Below, piece after piece: positions 63,673-64,000 of a DNA stretch of 64,000 bases (its first letter is position 1; the number at the start of each line of letters is the position of its first letter). Source of the DNA: Brumicola pallidula DSM 14239 = ACAM 615 (GTDB lineage Bacteria > Pseudomonadota > Gammaproteobacteria > Enterobacterales > Alteromonadaceae); contig NZ_AUAV01000012.1 in NCBI RefSeq assembly GCF_000428905.1, positions 124,001 through 188,000 of the forward strand. The letters are read 5' to 3'. The notes beneath the pieces are model-generated. The model ran no database searches. It was not told the origin of the DNA and saw only the letters and a list, made by a program, of their open reading frames with translations. The translations under genes and the position numbers were made by a program.

Positions 63673-64000
63673 ATGAAAATTTTAACACTATATAATACTG
63701 AATCTATTGATGAATTAGTTTGGCCAGACGAGAATATATCGATTTCGAAGAACACGCCTGCGCTAAGCATTCTAACCGATTTCCACCAAAATTTGCCTAG
63801 AGTAATCGGCACTAATGTTAAGGCGGTAGATGTAGAGGCAATGATGAAACGTGCTCATGTGAAATTGAAGCTAGTGGTAGATAATAATAATAAGTTTGTG
63901 GGTCTTATTGGATTACAGGATTTATCGGAAGAAAACGTCCTTAAAAAAGTAAATAAAAATACGCATCGGGACGAACTATTGGTTAGCGACTTTATGCATC
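63673..64000 (+). CDS. CBS-domain protein (partial, N-terminal part)
   Basis: ATG 63673 with a GGAAGG ribosome-binding site, running off the right edge (109 residues visible). After a short N-terminal segment, TPALSILTDFHQNLPRVIGTNVKAVDVEAMMKRAHVKLKLVVDNNNKFVGLIGLQDL matches the CBS fold (a ligand-binding beta-alpha-beta element), followed by the start of a second element (LVSDFMH). Probably an adenosyl-nucleotide-sensing small regulator. C-terminal part unknown. Confidence 0.7.
   Translation, partial: MKILTLYNTESIDELVWPDENISISKNTPALSILTDFHQNLPRVIGTNVKAVDVEAMMKRAHVKLKLVVDNNNKFVGLIGLQDLSEENVLKKVNKNTHRDELLVSDFMH

Overview
The window looks like a chromosome segment of a marine Alteromonadales gammaproteobacterium, most like Alteromonadaceae such as Paraglaciecola/Glaciecola. 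This is inferred from low-to-moderate GC, dense TonB receptor, RND and sensor genes, and protein style; no rRNA or tRNA gene was seen to confirm it. No complete mobile element, CRISPR array or prophage is visible.

Layout. (1) 1-10689: a purine/ureide salvage and breakdown island. A minus-strand operon reads amidase, gamma-glutamyltransferase-like (oxamate amidohydrolase-like) enzyme, TauE-type permease, ureidoglycine/alanine-glyoxylate-type aminotransferase and allantoate-amidohydrolase-like M20 enzyme. It diverges from a plus-strand set of xanthine-type NCS2 permease, 8-oxoguanine-deaminase-type amidohydrolase and AzgA-type purine permease, closed by an RpiR regulator. An 18-bp perfect palindrome lies in the divergent promoter. 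(2) 10850-14018: gene remnants, an alpha/beta hydrolase and a CapA-like protein whose 5' end looks frameshifted. (3) 14097-20199: LysR regulator divergent from TonB receptor, N-formylglutamate-amidohydrolase-family enzyme and YfcC-type carrier, an apparent uptake-and-deacylation operon. (4) 20534-26520: DUF2130 protein, PRC-barrel protein, patatin, Dps, PsiE-like protein, then decayed fragments with Asp-rich repeats.

(5) 27068-31626: first RND efflux pair. (6) 31878-35714: bifunctional PutA, whose conserved N terminus appears to start at an AUU codon. (7) 36050-39354: small membrane protein, YcaD-type MFS carrier and an unrecognised conserved protein. (8) 39500-44948: the most system-like locus: ECF sigma factor, anti-sigma factor and lipoprotein, divergent from a secreted subtilase, an acidic Ser/Asp-repeat exported protein and an outer-membrane barrel. 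The same promoter-like motif, GGAATAAA-N13-CGTTA, precedes the sigma gene and the repeat-protein gene.

(9) 45032-53620: periplasmic-binding-fold protein, three-PAS hybrid histidine kinase, HMG-CoA reductase, iron alcohol dehydrogenase, NDH-2-like oxidoreductase and nitroreductase. (10) 53972-56583: small membrane protein and a gene graveyard (IS30 and IS3 transposase ends, a DNA-binding-like fragment and a multiply broken esterase). (11) 56993-62080: second RND pair with divergent TetR repressor and palindromic operator. (12) 62194-64000: MarR regulator with a 57-residue protein and three matching palindromes, a small exported protein and the start of a CBS-domain protein.
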